A stretch of DNA of 64,000 bases, taken from the NCBI GenBank assembly GCA_020205615.1, contig CM035165.1, forward strand, positions 91,140,005 through 91,204,004, read 5' to 3'. The notes under the pieces are model-generated. The model did not search any database. It saw nothing but the letters and a program-made list of their open reading frames with translations, and had not been told where the DNA came from. The DNA is from Panax quinquefolius. Taxonomy: Eukaryota; Streptophyta; Magnoliopsida; Apiales; Araliaceae. Below are positions 36,840 through 47,440 of this stretch, in pieces. The first letter of the stretch is position 1. Each line of letters begins with the position of its first letter. The position numbers were made by a program, and so were the translations under genes.

Positions 36840-39220
36840 TATACTCAGAATGGTCTTGTTGAATCATTTATTTAACACTTCTAGTTAATTGTAAAACCAT
36901 TGCTCATGATAACAAAATTTCCTGACTCTGTTTGGGGGCACACTATTTTACATGTAACAACACTTATACGTATTAAGCCAACATCATATCACAAATTCTC
37001 CCCATTACAATTGGTTTTTGGTCATGAGCCAAATATTTTTCATCGTTTAAAAATATTTGGTTGTGCAGTATATGTTCCGATTTATCCGCCACAATATACA
37101 AAGACGGGTCCTCAAAGGAGACTGAGAATATATATTAGGTTTGAGTCCCCATCGATAATTAAATATCTTGAACCCTTAACAGATGATTTATTTACGGCAC
37201 GATTTGCTACTGTCATTTTGATGAGACTATATTTCCAGCATTAGGGGGAGAAATTAAACAACTGGATAAATATATTACATGGAATGCATTGTCATTATTA
37301 AATTTTGATTCTCGTACAAAATAATGTAAACAAGAAGTTCAAAAGATACTTCGTTTGCAAGACATAGCAAATCAACTACCGAATGCATTCATTGACTCAA
37401 AAGGGGTAACCAAATCTCATATACAAGCTCTAAATGCTCCAGTCCGGATTGAAGTCCCAATAGGTCAATCCACAAAATTTATACCAAATGAGTCTAAGGC
37501 ACGCCAGAAGCGTGGTAGACCAATCGGTTCAAACGACAAAAATCCTCAAAAAAGAAAAGGAATAAATAATCAAGTTGACATTATTGAGGAGGAAATAACT
37601 CATGAAGATATAGACATAGCTAATCATAAAACCCCAGAAAAGGTTCGGGTACCTGAAAATAGTAAAAATAAGGAGATCTCAATAAGTTATGTCTCTACAA
37701 AGAAAAGATAGAATCGAAATGAGATAGTTGTCGACAACATTTTTTCATCATATAATATATCGCTTGATATCATTAATGAAAGAGAGGATCTTGAGCCTAA
37801 ATCCGTCGAAGAATGTAAACGCATAAATAATTGGCCAAAATAGAAAGAAACAATCCAGACAGAATTAAATTCACTCGCAAAACATGAGGTTTTTGGACCT
37901 GTAGTCCAAACACCTAAAAGAAGCCAATTGGATACAAATGGGTATTTGTGCGAAAACGAAATGAGAAAAATAAAATCGTAAGATATAAGGCACGACTTAT
38001 GGCACAAGGGTTTTCACAAAGACCTGCCATTGATTACGATGAAACATATTTTTCTGTGGTAGATGCAATTACATTTCAGTATCTTATTTACTTGACAACT
38101 CATGAAACACTAGGTATGTGTCTAATGAATGTTGTTACAACTTATTTATATGGGTCAATTGATAACGATGTTTATATGAAAATTCCTGAAAGGATATAAA
38201 ATGCCTAAAACATATAATTCAAATCCTTGAGAAGTTTACTCAATCAAGTTGCAAAGGTCCATATATGGGTTAAAGAAATCAAGACGCATGTGGTATAATA
38301 GTCTTAGTTAATATTTATTGAAAGAAGGGTATAATAATAATTTGATATGCCTATGTATTTTTATAAAGAAGTCGGAATCCAGTTTTGCTATAATTGTTAT
38401 GTATGTTGATGCTTTAAATATTATTGGAACTCATGGAGAGATACCAAAGACAATATATTATTTAAAGAAATAATTTGAGATAAAAGATTTGGGAAAAATA
38501 AAATTTTGTCTCGGCCTGCAAATCGAGCATTTAGCAAATAGAATTCTCATTCATCAGTCAACTTACACAGAGAAGGTCCTTAAAAGATTTTATATGGATA
38601 AAGCACATCCATTGAGTACCCCAATGATTGTTTGATCACTTGATGTGAAAAAGGACCCTTTTAGACCTCATAAGGATAATGAAGAACTACATGGTCCTGA
38701 AGTACCATACCGTAGTGCAATTGGTGCGCTAATGTATCTTGCTAACAATACACGACCTAATATAGCATTCTCTGTGAATTTTCTAGCAATATATAGTTCT
38801 TGTCCTACCCGGAGACATTAGAATGAAGTTATACATATTTTTTGTTACGTGCGAGGATATATGGTTATGGGTTTATTTTATTCATATAATGAAATCATGA
38901 ATTAGTTGGATATGCGATGCAGGATATATATTTATCTGATTCACATAAAGGTCGATCTCACACATGTTTTCTCTTTATGTGTGGTGATAATGTTATATCA
39001 TGAAAATCTACAAAGCAAACATTAGTTGCCACTTTATTTAATCATAATGAAATACTTGCAATCCATGAAGCAATCCGGGAATGTGTGTGGTTGAGATCAA
39101 TGACTCAACATATTTGTGGAACATGTGGTTATCCTCCAACAAAAGAACTCCAACCATTCTGTATGAAGACAATGTTGCATGTATAGCTCAATTAAAGGGA
39201 GGATCCATCAAATGAGATAA
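36840..39220 (+). pseudogene. Ty1/copia pol remnant
   Basis: A degraded copia polyprotein reads in pieces. The end of integrase runs at about 36849-37250 (NGLVESFI, HKFSPLQLVFGHEPNIFHRLKIFGC). The linker at 37355-37711 contains KARQKRGRPIGSNDKNPQKR. Reverse transcriptase runs at about 37800-38640 (VRYKARLMAQGFSQRPAIDY, TTYLYGSIDNDVYMKIPE, MYVDALNIIG replacing the YVDD box, FEIKDLGKIKFCLGLQIEH). RNase H runs at about 38660-39220 (PYRSAIGALMYLANNTRPNI, NHNEILAIHEAIRECVWLRS). Many stops and frameshifts are present. Gag, protease and clear LTRs are missing. Confidence 0.88.
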
Positions 39221-40410
39221 AACTGTGAGAACTGTGAATATTGTATAGTGCATATTGTGAATAAAATAATATTTTATTTCAAATACATGTTTTATGATTA
39301 AATATCTATAATTGTGATATGTGAAAATCTTGATGCTATGAATTATTTGAGATATAGAGATGCGAGTAATTGAAAAATAAAAAATATATAAGAAAGAGAT
39401 TAACTTATATTATTTAATTATTTTATTAAATAATTAAATAGCTAAATAAGTAAATAAGTAATTATTTAGTTAATTGGGAAAAGAAATGATGTTGTATATA
39501 TTTAATGGCCTAACATGTGTAAATAAATAAAATAATGTAAATTAAATTATTTGATTTAAGTAAGTAATATATTATTATTAAAATATTTAAAAATGATTTA
39601 AGAAAGGAAATAAGGGAATATAATTGTTATATATATATATATTATATATAAAATAATTCAAATGATTGGTAAAGTAAATATTGAATAATGTAATTGTTGT
39701 ATGATTAGTGAGGTGAATATTATACATTTTATTATTGTATAATTATCTAAGTGTAATAAATAGTTTATTTATGTAATATATGTATTTATATTGTGTGTGA
39801 TGGAGGTATTATATATGTAATGTATATTGTGTAATGCATTAGTAGAGGAAGTATTGATATGTTATATAAAAGTACTGTAAACCATGTGAGATTAAAGTTG
39901 GGAGTTAGAAATTAAGAGATATTTATATGAGTTAGTGGATTTGATGATTCATAAAGGCAAGAAGAAGGTGTCACTTAAGTGATTGTTTATTAAGCAACTA
40001 ATCTAAACCAAAGCAGGAGTTGACAACTCCTTAAGGCAATTAGTAAACGAGCTTTTTTAGGTGGACATGTAAATTGGATATGAGGGTATTTGAATTTCAT
40101 TTATTTAGATTTTTACCCATCATTAGGGGTCAAAATATAAATAAATAAAATTTAGTACTGTGTTATTTCATTCGAAATTAGAAATTAAATGTTATTCATG
40201 ATCAGGGTTACTGTGATTAAGCTAGTAATTGGACTGTGACATCTATGTCTTAGTAAAAAGGAGACTAGTTGTTATTGTGTAGAGTAATAAAAGAGAAAAT
40301 GTATGGGTTTAACAATCCTTAAACACCTTATTACACCCATAATGTATACATATGCTGGTTTATGGCTTATGCAGTTCACTTCAAGAGTTCAAGTGCAACA
40401 GAGTCCTGAG
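39221..40410. other. AT-rich spacer without recognised gene
   Basis: It is mostly A and T with a short TA run near 39634-39650. I find no domain, paired LTR or TIR. Confidence 0.5.
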
Positions 40411-40494
40411 ATGAGTAGCACTGTCAATATGGAGCATATCAAGAAATATTATTATGGATGCCACCCTTCAATTAATTCATTTAAAATTATCTTT
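40411..40494 (+). pseudogene. Orphan exon-like piece of glutathionyl-hydroquinone reductase
   Basis: The plus-strand translation contains SSTVNMEHIKKYYYGCHPSI, followed by NSFKIIF. From family knowledge this resembles the C-terminal end of plant Xi-class glutathione transferases (glutathionyl-hydroquinone reductases), which finish with a VNMEHIK..YYGSHP.INP-type segment. No other part of that gene is visible nearby and the usual tail is degraded. I read it as a relict or captured exon. The assignment rests on about 25 residues only. Confidence 0.5.
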
Positions 40495-40625
40495 CATATA
40501 ATTAACTAATTATTTTTGTTTAGAATTTTTATATGCAAGCAGATAGTAATTCATTAGGTTCTATTTAGTTTTTGTTTAGACAAAATATTATAAATAAGGT
40601 TGTGTGTGTTATCAAAGTGGTTTGG

Positions 40626-40770
40626 AATTGTTAAATTCACAACACTTTTTGTTATTTCCACAACAAAAGTGTTGTAGTAGATGTATAGCGACGGTGAAAA
40701 CCGTCTCTATAGGATCTATAGCGACACTTTTGTTGTGAAAATAATATTTTCTGTTGTGGATTTAACAATT
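40626..40770. mobile_element. MITE, 145 bases, copy 1
   Basis: The ends form an inverted repeat (AATTGTTAAATTCACAACA and its near-complement). The core contains CGACGG..AACCGTC and TATAGCGACACTTTTGTTGT. An equal-length, almost identical copy is at 58534-58678. Confidence 0.8.
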
Positions 40771-40838
40771 TTCTATTTTTTAATATTGTGTGATTCTAAA
40801 TTGTTAATTTAAATTGCATAAAATTTTATTATTTCAAT

Positions 40839-41002
40839 TGGTTTTGGAACTGAAACCGCACCAAATGAAACCGCATCGTACAATTCAAAACTGCACCACA
40901 CGATTCAAAACCGCACCGCACCAATCACAAGCGGTTTCATGTGCGGTTTTGAATTTGTCAAACTGAACCCAAGCAATTTCGTGTGCGATTTGAATTTCAA
41001 AC
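40839..41002. repeat. AACCGCACC-type repeated motif block
   Basis: AAACCGCACC-like units occur several times on one strand, then GCGGTTT on the other, so the block can fold back on itself. No gene is present. Confidence 0.6.
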
Positions 41003-42391
41003 ATCACCATACCCACCATAGTATCAAATTTTCTTGTGAAAATATCAAATTCTCTTTAAAAACTGTAAAGTAATTTATTTATTTATTTTAATGGAATGTT
41101 TTGTGTTAGATAATTGTATGGAGATAGTTTAGAGATGGGAGAGAATTAAATGGCTACACAGCTTCATCAAAAATGGGTAAGAAGAGAAATTTTAGCGAAG
41201 GCAAATATATACAAATGGCTTATTCCTTTTTTAGCAAAGGCAAATCAAGAAACTCAAGGTTGGCAAATATGATTTAGACCTTTTACAATGGCTTCTTCCC
41301 TTCTTATTCATGGAGCCATTCGCAAAGAACTTAAAAGTACAAATCAAATGGCTTCTTCCCTTCTTTTATACAGCAACTTTGGATCCTTGAAAAGGGCAGT
41401 CTCGCAAAATTTGTCAAAATTAAATATTTTGGAATCTACTATCAAGGATTTAGAATAGAAATTCAAAACCAAAACATTCTAAGAGAGTTTGGAGAGATGA
41501 TTTTTCTATTGTTTTTTATTTCCATTAGTTATACTTTTGTTTGGGGAATTCTGGTTACGGGGTAAGGCTTTTATTTAGGAAACTGATATTTCCAAATAAC
41601 TCTTTTTGATATTTCCACATGAAAACCGTCGCTATAAATCATATAACCGTCAATACATTTATAGCGACACTTTTCATTTAAAAATATTAAAAAGTGTGAA
41701 AATATCAATTTCCTTTATTTATTCCATATCAATGAAAAACAATGGCCAAGACCTTTCCCTTTATAGGGAAAAAAATAGCATTTATTCAAATTATTCTCTA
41801 AAAATGGGTTAACAGTTTTAATGCTAGTTTACACCAACTACCTAAAAAATAAAAAATAAAATACAAACTAAATCTTTCATTCTGCCAATTTAGACCTGAC
41901 AGAATTATGATATCCTCCTCAATCAGTCTAGGCAGGCTGCATCTCCACAAGATTCTACAGTTCCACCAACACTAGGGATATATCAGACCTTTGGTTTTCT
42001 GGCACATCAAACTGCAGGCAACTCATTCCATCCAGCTTTCTGTCTGTCAAAATAAAACATCTCCAAAATCTTAATATACACTATAGTATTACATAGGTTT
42101 AAAATTTAAAAGAAAAAAAAGAAAGAAAAGAAAACTAGTGCTCTCGAGTTTCAGCAGCGATTCACAATTAAACATAAATAACAGCCATCATCACTAACTT
42201 CTCTTTGTATCCTGAATTTTTTCGTCAGATTTGCCCATATATCAAGTATAGGCGCCAGAAGATTTTATTTTTTGCTTGTGCAAAGGCTAAATACGTACAC
42301 CTAAACCAAATGAATCAGGCCTATATGGTTCTCTGTCCACCATGGACAAAGTTTCACCCCTACTCAGTTCAGGTAAGACCAATTCCATTCA
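41003..42391. other. Intergenic stretch with a foldback element
   Basis: It includes a small foldback repeat at about 41608-41716 (GATATTTCCACA at one end, TGTGAAAATATC at the other) whose core shares CCGTCGCTATA and TATAGCGACACTTTT with the MITEs at 40626 and 58534. It also has short direct repeats of CAAATGGCTTCTTCCCTTCT (41300-41365). I see no gene. Confidence 0.5.
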
Positions 42392-42596
42392 CCTGGATAC
42401 AGGGGCGGAGGTACTTAGGGGGCAGGGGAGGCACCTGCCTCCGCTGGAAAAATTTTTTCTTCCTTATATAGCTATAGGGGCAAAAATAGAATTTCATAAA
42501 TCTGGGGGCAAAATATATAAAAAAAATTGAAGTTAAAACTTAAAACTTTAAATAGCCAGCCGGCACCCCCACAACGGCACAACCCACAGCCAAAGG

Positions 42597-42748
42597 AACA
42601 AGCTTCATAAATCTTTCTCTCTACAGAGTACAGACTACAGGCTTCATAAATTTCTCAAGTGAACAAGCTTCATAAATCTTTCTCTCTCTCTACAGACTAC
42701 AGACTTCATAAATTTCTAGTGAACAAGCTTCATAAATCTTTCTCTCTC
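42597..42748 (+). repeat. Triplicated ~60-base leader repeat in hAT element
   Basis: ACAAGCTTCATAAATCTTTC recurs at about 42599, 42663 and 42724, each copy followed by CTCTCT and ACAGACTACAG-type sequence. It lies upstream of the transposase frame, within the probable leader. Confidence 0.85.
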
Positions 42749-43230
42749 CTGCAAATGCATAGCGAGTGCCACTTGGTGAGTATGAATGTATGATACTTTA
42801 TTCTCTAAGATTAATGTTAATATGTTATACTTAATAGTTAATAATTAATACTTCTAAGTTCTAATGTTAGTGATAAGATTTGTGGATTTTAGGGGTTTAA
42901 ATCTACTTATAATCTGAGCTATTTTGGTCACTGATTGATGGATTTAATTTTTAATTTTTCATCTCACTTGAAATTGGGGGTTTTTTAAATTGGGGGTTTC
43001 ATGGATTATCGATATACCAAATTGGCCTGCTTAAGCAGTTTCTTCTTAATGTCGTTCTGGTACTGTAAACTCCATTTTGACTGGTGCATTTGTGGTGTAA
43101 TTGCAGGAAGTGAATCATCAGAAACGTTATTTCTCAAATTGAACTATGGCAAGTCAGTTTCTAAATTATTTCGACTCCTAACTAATGTTTTTATTCTGAT
43201 TTTTTTATTAGAATGAATTATGAATTATGA

Positions 43231-43286
43231 TTTAGGCATTCACGATATGTTTGCAAAATTTAGGCATTCACGATATGTTTGCAAAA
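43231..43286 (+). repeat. 28-base tandem duplication at transposase start
   Basis: TTTAGGCATTCACGATATGT plus TTGCAAAA occurs twice in a row. Each copy holds a potential splice acceptor (TTTAG) and the ATG of MFAKF. Confidence 0.9.
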
Positions 43287-45686
43287 TTCAAACGTTCCAA
43301 AACAACCGAATCATCGGCATCACAATCCATCCAAATTGATGAAACTACTCATAATCTGTCAAATCAAATTCCTATCCAAGAATCATCTCAACACACCAAT
43401 TCTCAATCTCAAATTGAATCCGATATAGAAGAGACACTTGTTGCTGATCCGAGATAAAGACCATCTATAATGGAATATAATGTTAACCAGAGAGATAGTA
43501 TTCGTCGAGGATATTTGCTTAAGGGCCCTTATCAACCATTGCTTTTCGAATTCCCTCAGACTATTATTTACGGAGAGAAACGTAGATTTAACCCTGATTG
43601 GTACAAAAAGTATGCCTCTTGGTTGGAATATAGTGAGAGGAAAGATGCAATTTTTTGTTTATATTGTTATCTATTTAAAGCTGATATTGGTGGTCAAGGA
43701 GGTGGGGATACATTTGTTGGTAAGGGATTTAATAGTTGGAGGAAAACGCAATACTTATCTGCACATATTGGAGAAACACCGAATAGTATTCATAGACGAT
43801 GCATGTTGGCTTGTCAAGATTTAATGAATCGAAAGCAACACATAGATATCAAACTTTCCAATATATCAGACCAAGAAAAAAAAGATTACAAGCTTCGTCT
43901 GCTCTCATCTATTAAGTGTGTTAGACTGCTTTTAAGTGAGGGGTTACCTTTTTCAGGCCATGATGAATCGATGATTCAAAAGGCGAGGTTATTTCTTTCC
44001 ATTCTAAAGTTTCTATCCGAGAATAATGATGAAGTGAATAAAGTTGTGTTGAAAAATGCTCCAGGGAACAACAAATTGACATCACCAAACATCCAAAAAG
44101 ACATTTGTAGTGCTGCTGCATTTTTGACCACAAAAGTTATAGTTGCAGAGATTGGGGAAGATTTTTTCTCTTTGTTAGTTGATGAGGCTCGTGATTCATC
44201 AATTAAAGAACAAATGGTTGTTGCTTTACGTTATGTGAACAAACATGGATATGTTATTGAGCGCTTTCTTGGCATTGTTCATGTTGCTAATACAACTGCT
44301 CGAACACTTAAAGAGGCCATTGAGTCACTTTTTGCAACACATGGACTGAGCATGTCACGTGTACGTGGGCAAGGATATGATGGAGCTAGTAACATGCGAG
44401 GGGAATTTAATGGTCTTAAGAGTTTAATATTGTCAGAAAATAAGTCTGCTTTTTATGTTCATTGCTTCGCTCATCAGCTTCAATTGACACTAGTAGCAGT
44501 TGCAAAAAAACATAAGAAGCTTAAATCATTCTTTGATTATCTTGCTATTTTGGCAAATGTTGTTGGAGCTTCTTGCAAGCGTAAAGAAGTTCTTCGAGTG
44601 AAGCACATAGAAAGAATAATTGAAGGAGTTTCTTCTGGTGAAATCAAGACCTGGCGTGGGTTGAATCAAGAAGCGACCTTAAAGCGGCCCGGAGACACGC
44701 GGTGGAGCTCACATTATGACACAATTCTTAGTGTTATTTACTTATTTTCTGAAACAATTGAAGTGCTTGAGATAGTAGCAGATGATGCATCGGGGGATAA
44801 AAGTACAGAAGCAAGTACTTTGTTGCATTTCATGCGAGATTTTGAGTTTGTATTCTTGTTGCATTTAATGAAACAAGTTTTGGGAATCACGAATACCTTG
44901 TCACAAGCATTACAAAAAAGAGACCAAAATCTCGTAAATGCAATGGTTTTAGTTAATGTGTCAAAGCAGCGCATACAAAGCATGAGAGATTCGAGGTTGG
45001 GAGAGTTTGTTGGCGTAAACTATCGCATTTTGTAATGTTCATGAGATAGTCGTTCAAGAAATGGAAGACATCTTTTTGGTTCAAGGAGATCACTCGCAGG
45101 GGTGAAAAAGTCACCAATCTTCAACACTTTCAGTCGAAGTTACTACATACTGATGATAGATAGTCAACTTCAAGAATTAAATGATCGGTTTGACAATGTT
45201 AACATAGAGTTGCTTTCATGTATGGCCTGTCTTGATCCAAGTAACTCTTTCTCAACATTTGACAAGGAACGACTGATTCAATTTACAAAGTTTTACCCGT
45301 TGGAATTTCAAGATAGAGATATTTGGTGGCTTGATGATGAACTTGAAACTTACATTGCAGATGTAAAAAATGATCATGAATTTTCTAATGTGAAAGGGAT
45401 TGGTGAACTTGCTCAAAAGTTAGTTAAGAAGAATAAGGCTGATGTGTATCCTCGAGTTTATTTGTTGTTGAAATTGGCTTTGATTTTGCCGGTTGCTACT
45501 GCCACGGTGGAGAGGATATTTTCAGCGATGAATATTATTAAAACCACTCTCCGAAACCAAATGGGCGATAAATGGTTGAGTGATTGTTTGGTTCCTTACA
45601 TTGAAAATGATGTATTTGAAACTATTGATAATGAAGCTATCTTAGAACATTTTCAAGCTATGGGGTCTAGGAGGATAGCATTGTAA
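43251..45686 (+). pseudogene. hAT transposase (TTF-zinc-finger / DUF4371 type)
   Basis: It reads in order: a short polar N-terminus (MFAKFKRSKTTESSAS); a TTF-type zinc finger (about 43550-43830, FCLYCYLF, GFNSWRKT); a DUF4371-like RNase H-fold region (about 44100-44700, SLLVDEARDSSIKEQMVVAL, GYDGASNMRG); and the C-terminal hAT dimerisation domain (about 45430-45680, RVYLLLKLALILPVATATVE). Breaks are an in-frame TAA at 43455, a frameshift near 44990 where WES-like sequence leaves the frame, and further stops between 45035 and 45170. Family members are about 700-800 residues, so nearly full length is represented. The element cannot make its own transposase. Confidence 0.9.
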
Positions 45687-45815
45687 TTTGAAAACATTAT
45701 TATGATTAGTTAATATTATGATTAGTTCAAATTTTCTTTATTTAACTTTAACAAAAAAATCAGTTAAAATCCGCACCCGCTGGATAAAATTCCTGGATCC
45801 GCTCCTGCCTGGGTA

Positions 45816-46640
45816 ACCCCTCCAATCCTTCTTAGGGAACAAATATAGGAAAAGAAGAAACACGGCCACAAAACTTTTTCGATGATTACATGTTCTTAAT
45901 ATCTAATTCAAAAAACTATGTCATTGGAGTAGTGAACAAGAAGAAACTGATGAGAACAAAAGAGTGAAACAACAGATCATCTGTCCTTTTCTGCATGAAG
46001 ATTGAAGTTTCTAAGATGTGATAAGTGACACTCGAGGAGTTTTTAAAAGAATTGGAACAGGAGGAATAATGCTGCATCAAGGATGGGGAAAAGAGAAAAC
46101 ATATTTAGCACAAAAAAAAAAGAATTTACGATTTTGCATCAAAAAATGTTGTCCAACAGCTATGTGTGTCTTATATAATGTTATATGTAATTATGTATTA
46201 AATGACAATGTTAACATATTTACTTCATTATTTTACTTATTCTTATTTTTAGTATTTTTTTTCCAATTTTTTAAAGCAATATTATAGCTTTTTGTTGTAT
46301 ATCTCCAAATATCACTACCGATACCACATCAAGAATTGATTGTCCGATACGTCCTAAGATAACGCAACCTTTTGAACCCTGATGGAGTTGAGGCAAAGCT
46401 CCACTAAGAATTCGAACTGTTACATGATTCAAGATGGGATATCTTGCTCTAGTAAGGAGTCTGTAGTTCCTATATAATCCCTCCGATTTTCACAATCACA
46501 AACTTTAAATGAGAGACCAGCAGGTAAAGTCAAATTTGAATATCCTATTTATGAAGGCCGGTTCTCAATTCTGAACATTCTTATGATTAACACTTCTGAT
46601 GCAAAATTGCAAATAAAGAAATTGAAATCTTTTACCTGGC
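45816..46640. other. Downstream flank and probable 3' UTR of the mannosidase
   Basis: There is no recognisable coding region. The part next to 46641, on the minus strand, is the likely 3' UTR of the mannosidase gene. I could not fix a polyadenylation site. Confidence 0.45.
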
Positions 46641-47440
46641 TCAATAATGAACAGTTTGCGCACCATGGTAATTCCAACCTTGAAGTGTAACTCGTGGGGT
46701 GATGCCTGGAGGTACCTCAAAGGAGAGAGTGATGGGCATCACCTCACCAGGTACCAGAGAGAAGTAATTGTCAGAATAATGAACTGGTAGAATTCTTGTG
46801 TCTTCCCCTTCCTTTTGTTCTTGCTTTGAAGCATGAACAGAAAAATTGAGAAAAAAAGTAACTCCAACCTCAGACCCATTAATTTCTGCAACCTCAAATT
46901 ATTAGCTTCCCTTGAAAATTTTCTGTAAATCCTCTGAATCAAATTAGCTTCCTGTTTACTCTCAGCATGATTATCAACAGGTTCCAGTGAAGCCATATCA
47001 AAATCATTTTCACCATTATTTCCAATGAAATTATTCTTGTACAGCAGATTTCTGGAATCTGGCTTCTTCGAAGTGTTCTCTACATGCATCCGCATTTCAT
47101 AACTGGACCCTCTTATCATAGCCTGTGAAGTTATTTTGAGGGGTATTTTCTTCTTCCTGTACGGTTCCAATAGTTCGTAATCGCCACCAGACAGATGCAA
47201 CCAGTAAAAATTTCTTGATAATATGCTGTAGTCCGAGGCATTATAGAGTTTCAGAAGTAAAAAGTACACGGGCTTTGGATTTTCAGACTTTGGGTACTTC
47301 ATCTCAATAATAGGTACAGTTTTTTTAGATGGCACAGAGAGCGCTTCAGTTACTTTATAGTATGGACATGCTCCTTCCAAATCCCAAACGGATGCTTCTA
47401 TTGCCACATCAGTCAATCCATCTGATGTAGTGTTAACAAC
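46641..47440 (-). CDS. EBM: EBM last exon: C-terminal domains, one base short
   Basis: It starts [20 protein letters not shown], contains [20 protein letters not shown], and ends with [18 protein letters not shown] and the stop complementary to 46641-46643. Length 800 instead of 801. The frame breaks near 46884, in a T run on the plus strand: before it the frame reads ANNLRLQK, after it [18 protein letters not shown]. Confidence 0.92.

Larger units (their letters stand above)
42400..45807 (+). mobile_element. hAT transposon, 3.4 kb
   Basis: The ends are CAGGGGCGGAGG and GGATCCGCTCCTG, a short imperfect TIR. The flanks are CCTGGATA (42392-42399) and CCTGGGTA (45808-45815), an 8-base target duplication with one mismatch, diagnostic of hAT. 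The element carries one transposase gene, which is broken. Confidence 0.93.

Noticed and set aside
36840..39220. Functional copia polyprotein
   Set aside because: Multiple stops and frameshifts in every domain and no gag or protease, so it is only a remnant.
41880..42060. Possible exon on the minus strand downstream of EBM
   Set aside because: All frames contain stops and none gives a recognisable domain; the acceptor-like site alone is not enough.
46739..47416. Separate small protein ending ...[15 protein letters not shown]
   Set aside because: This is the frameshifted reading of the last EBM exon. In the neighbouring frame the conserved C-terminus of the enzyme continues to a proper stop.
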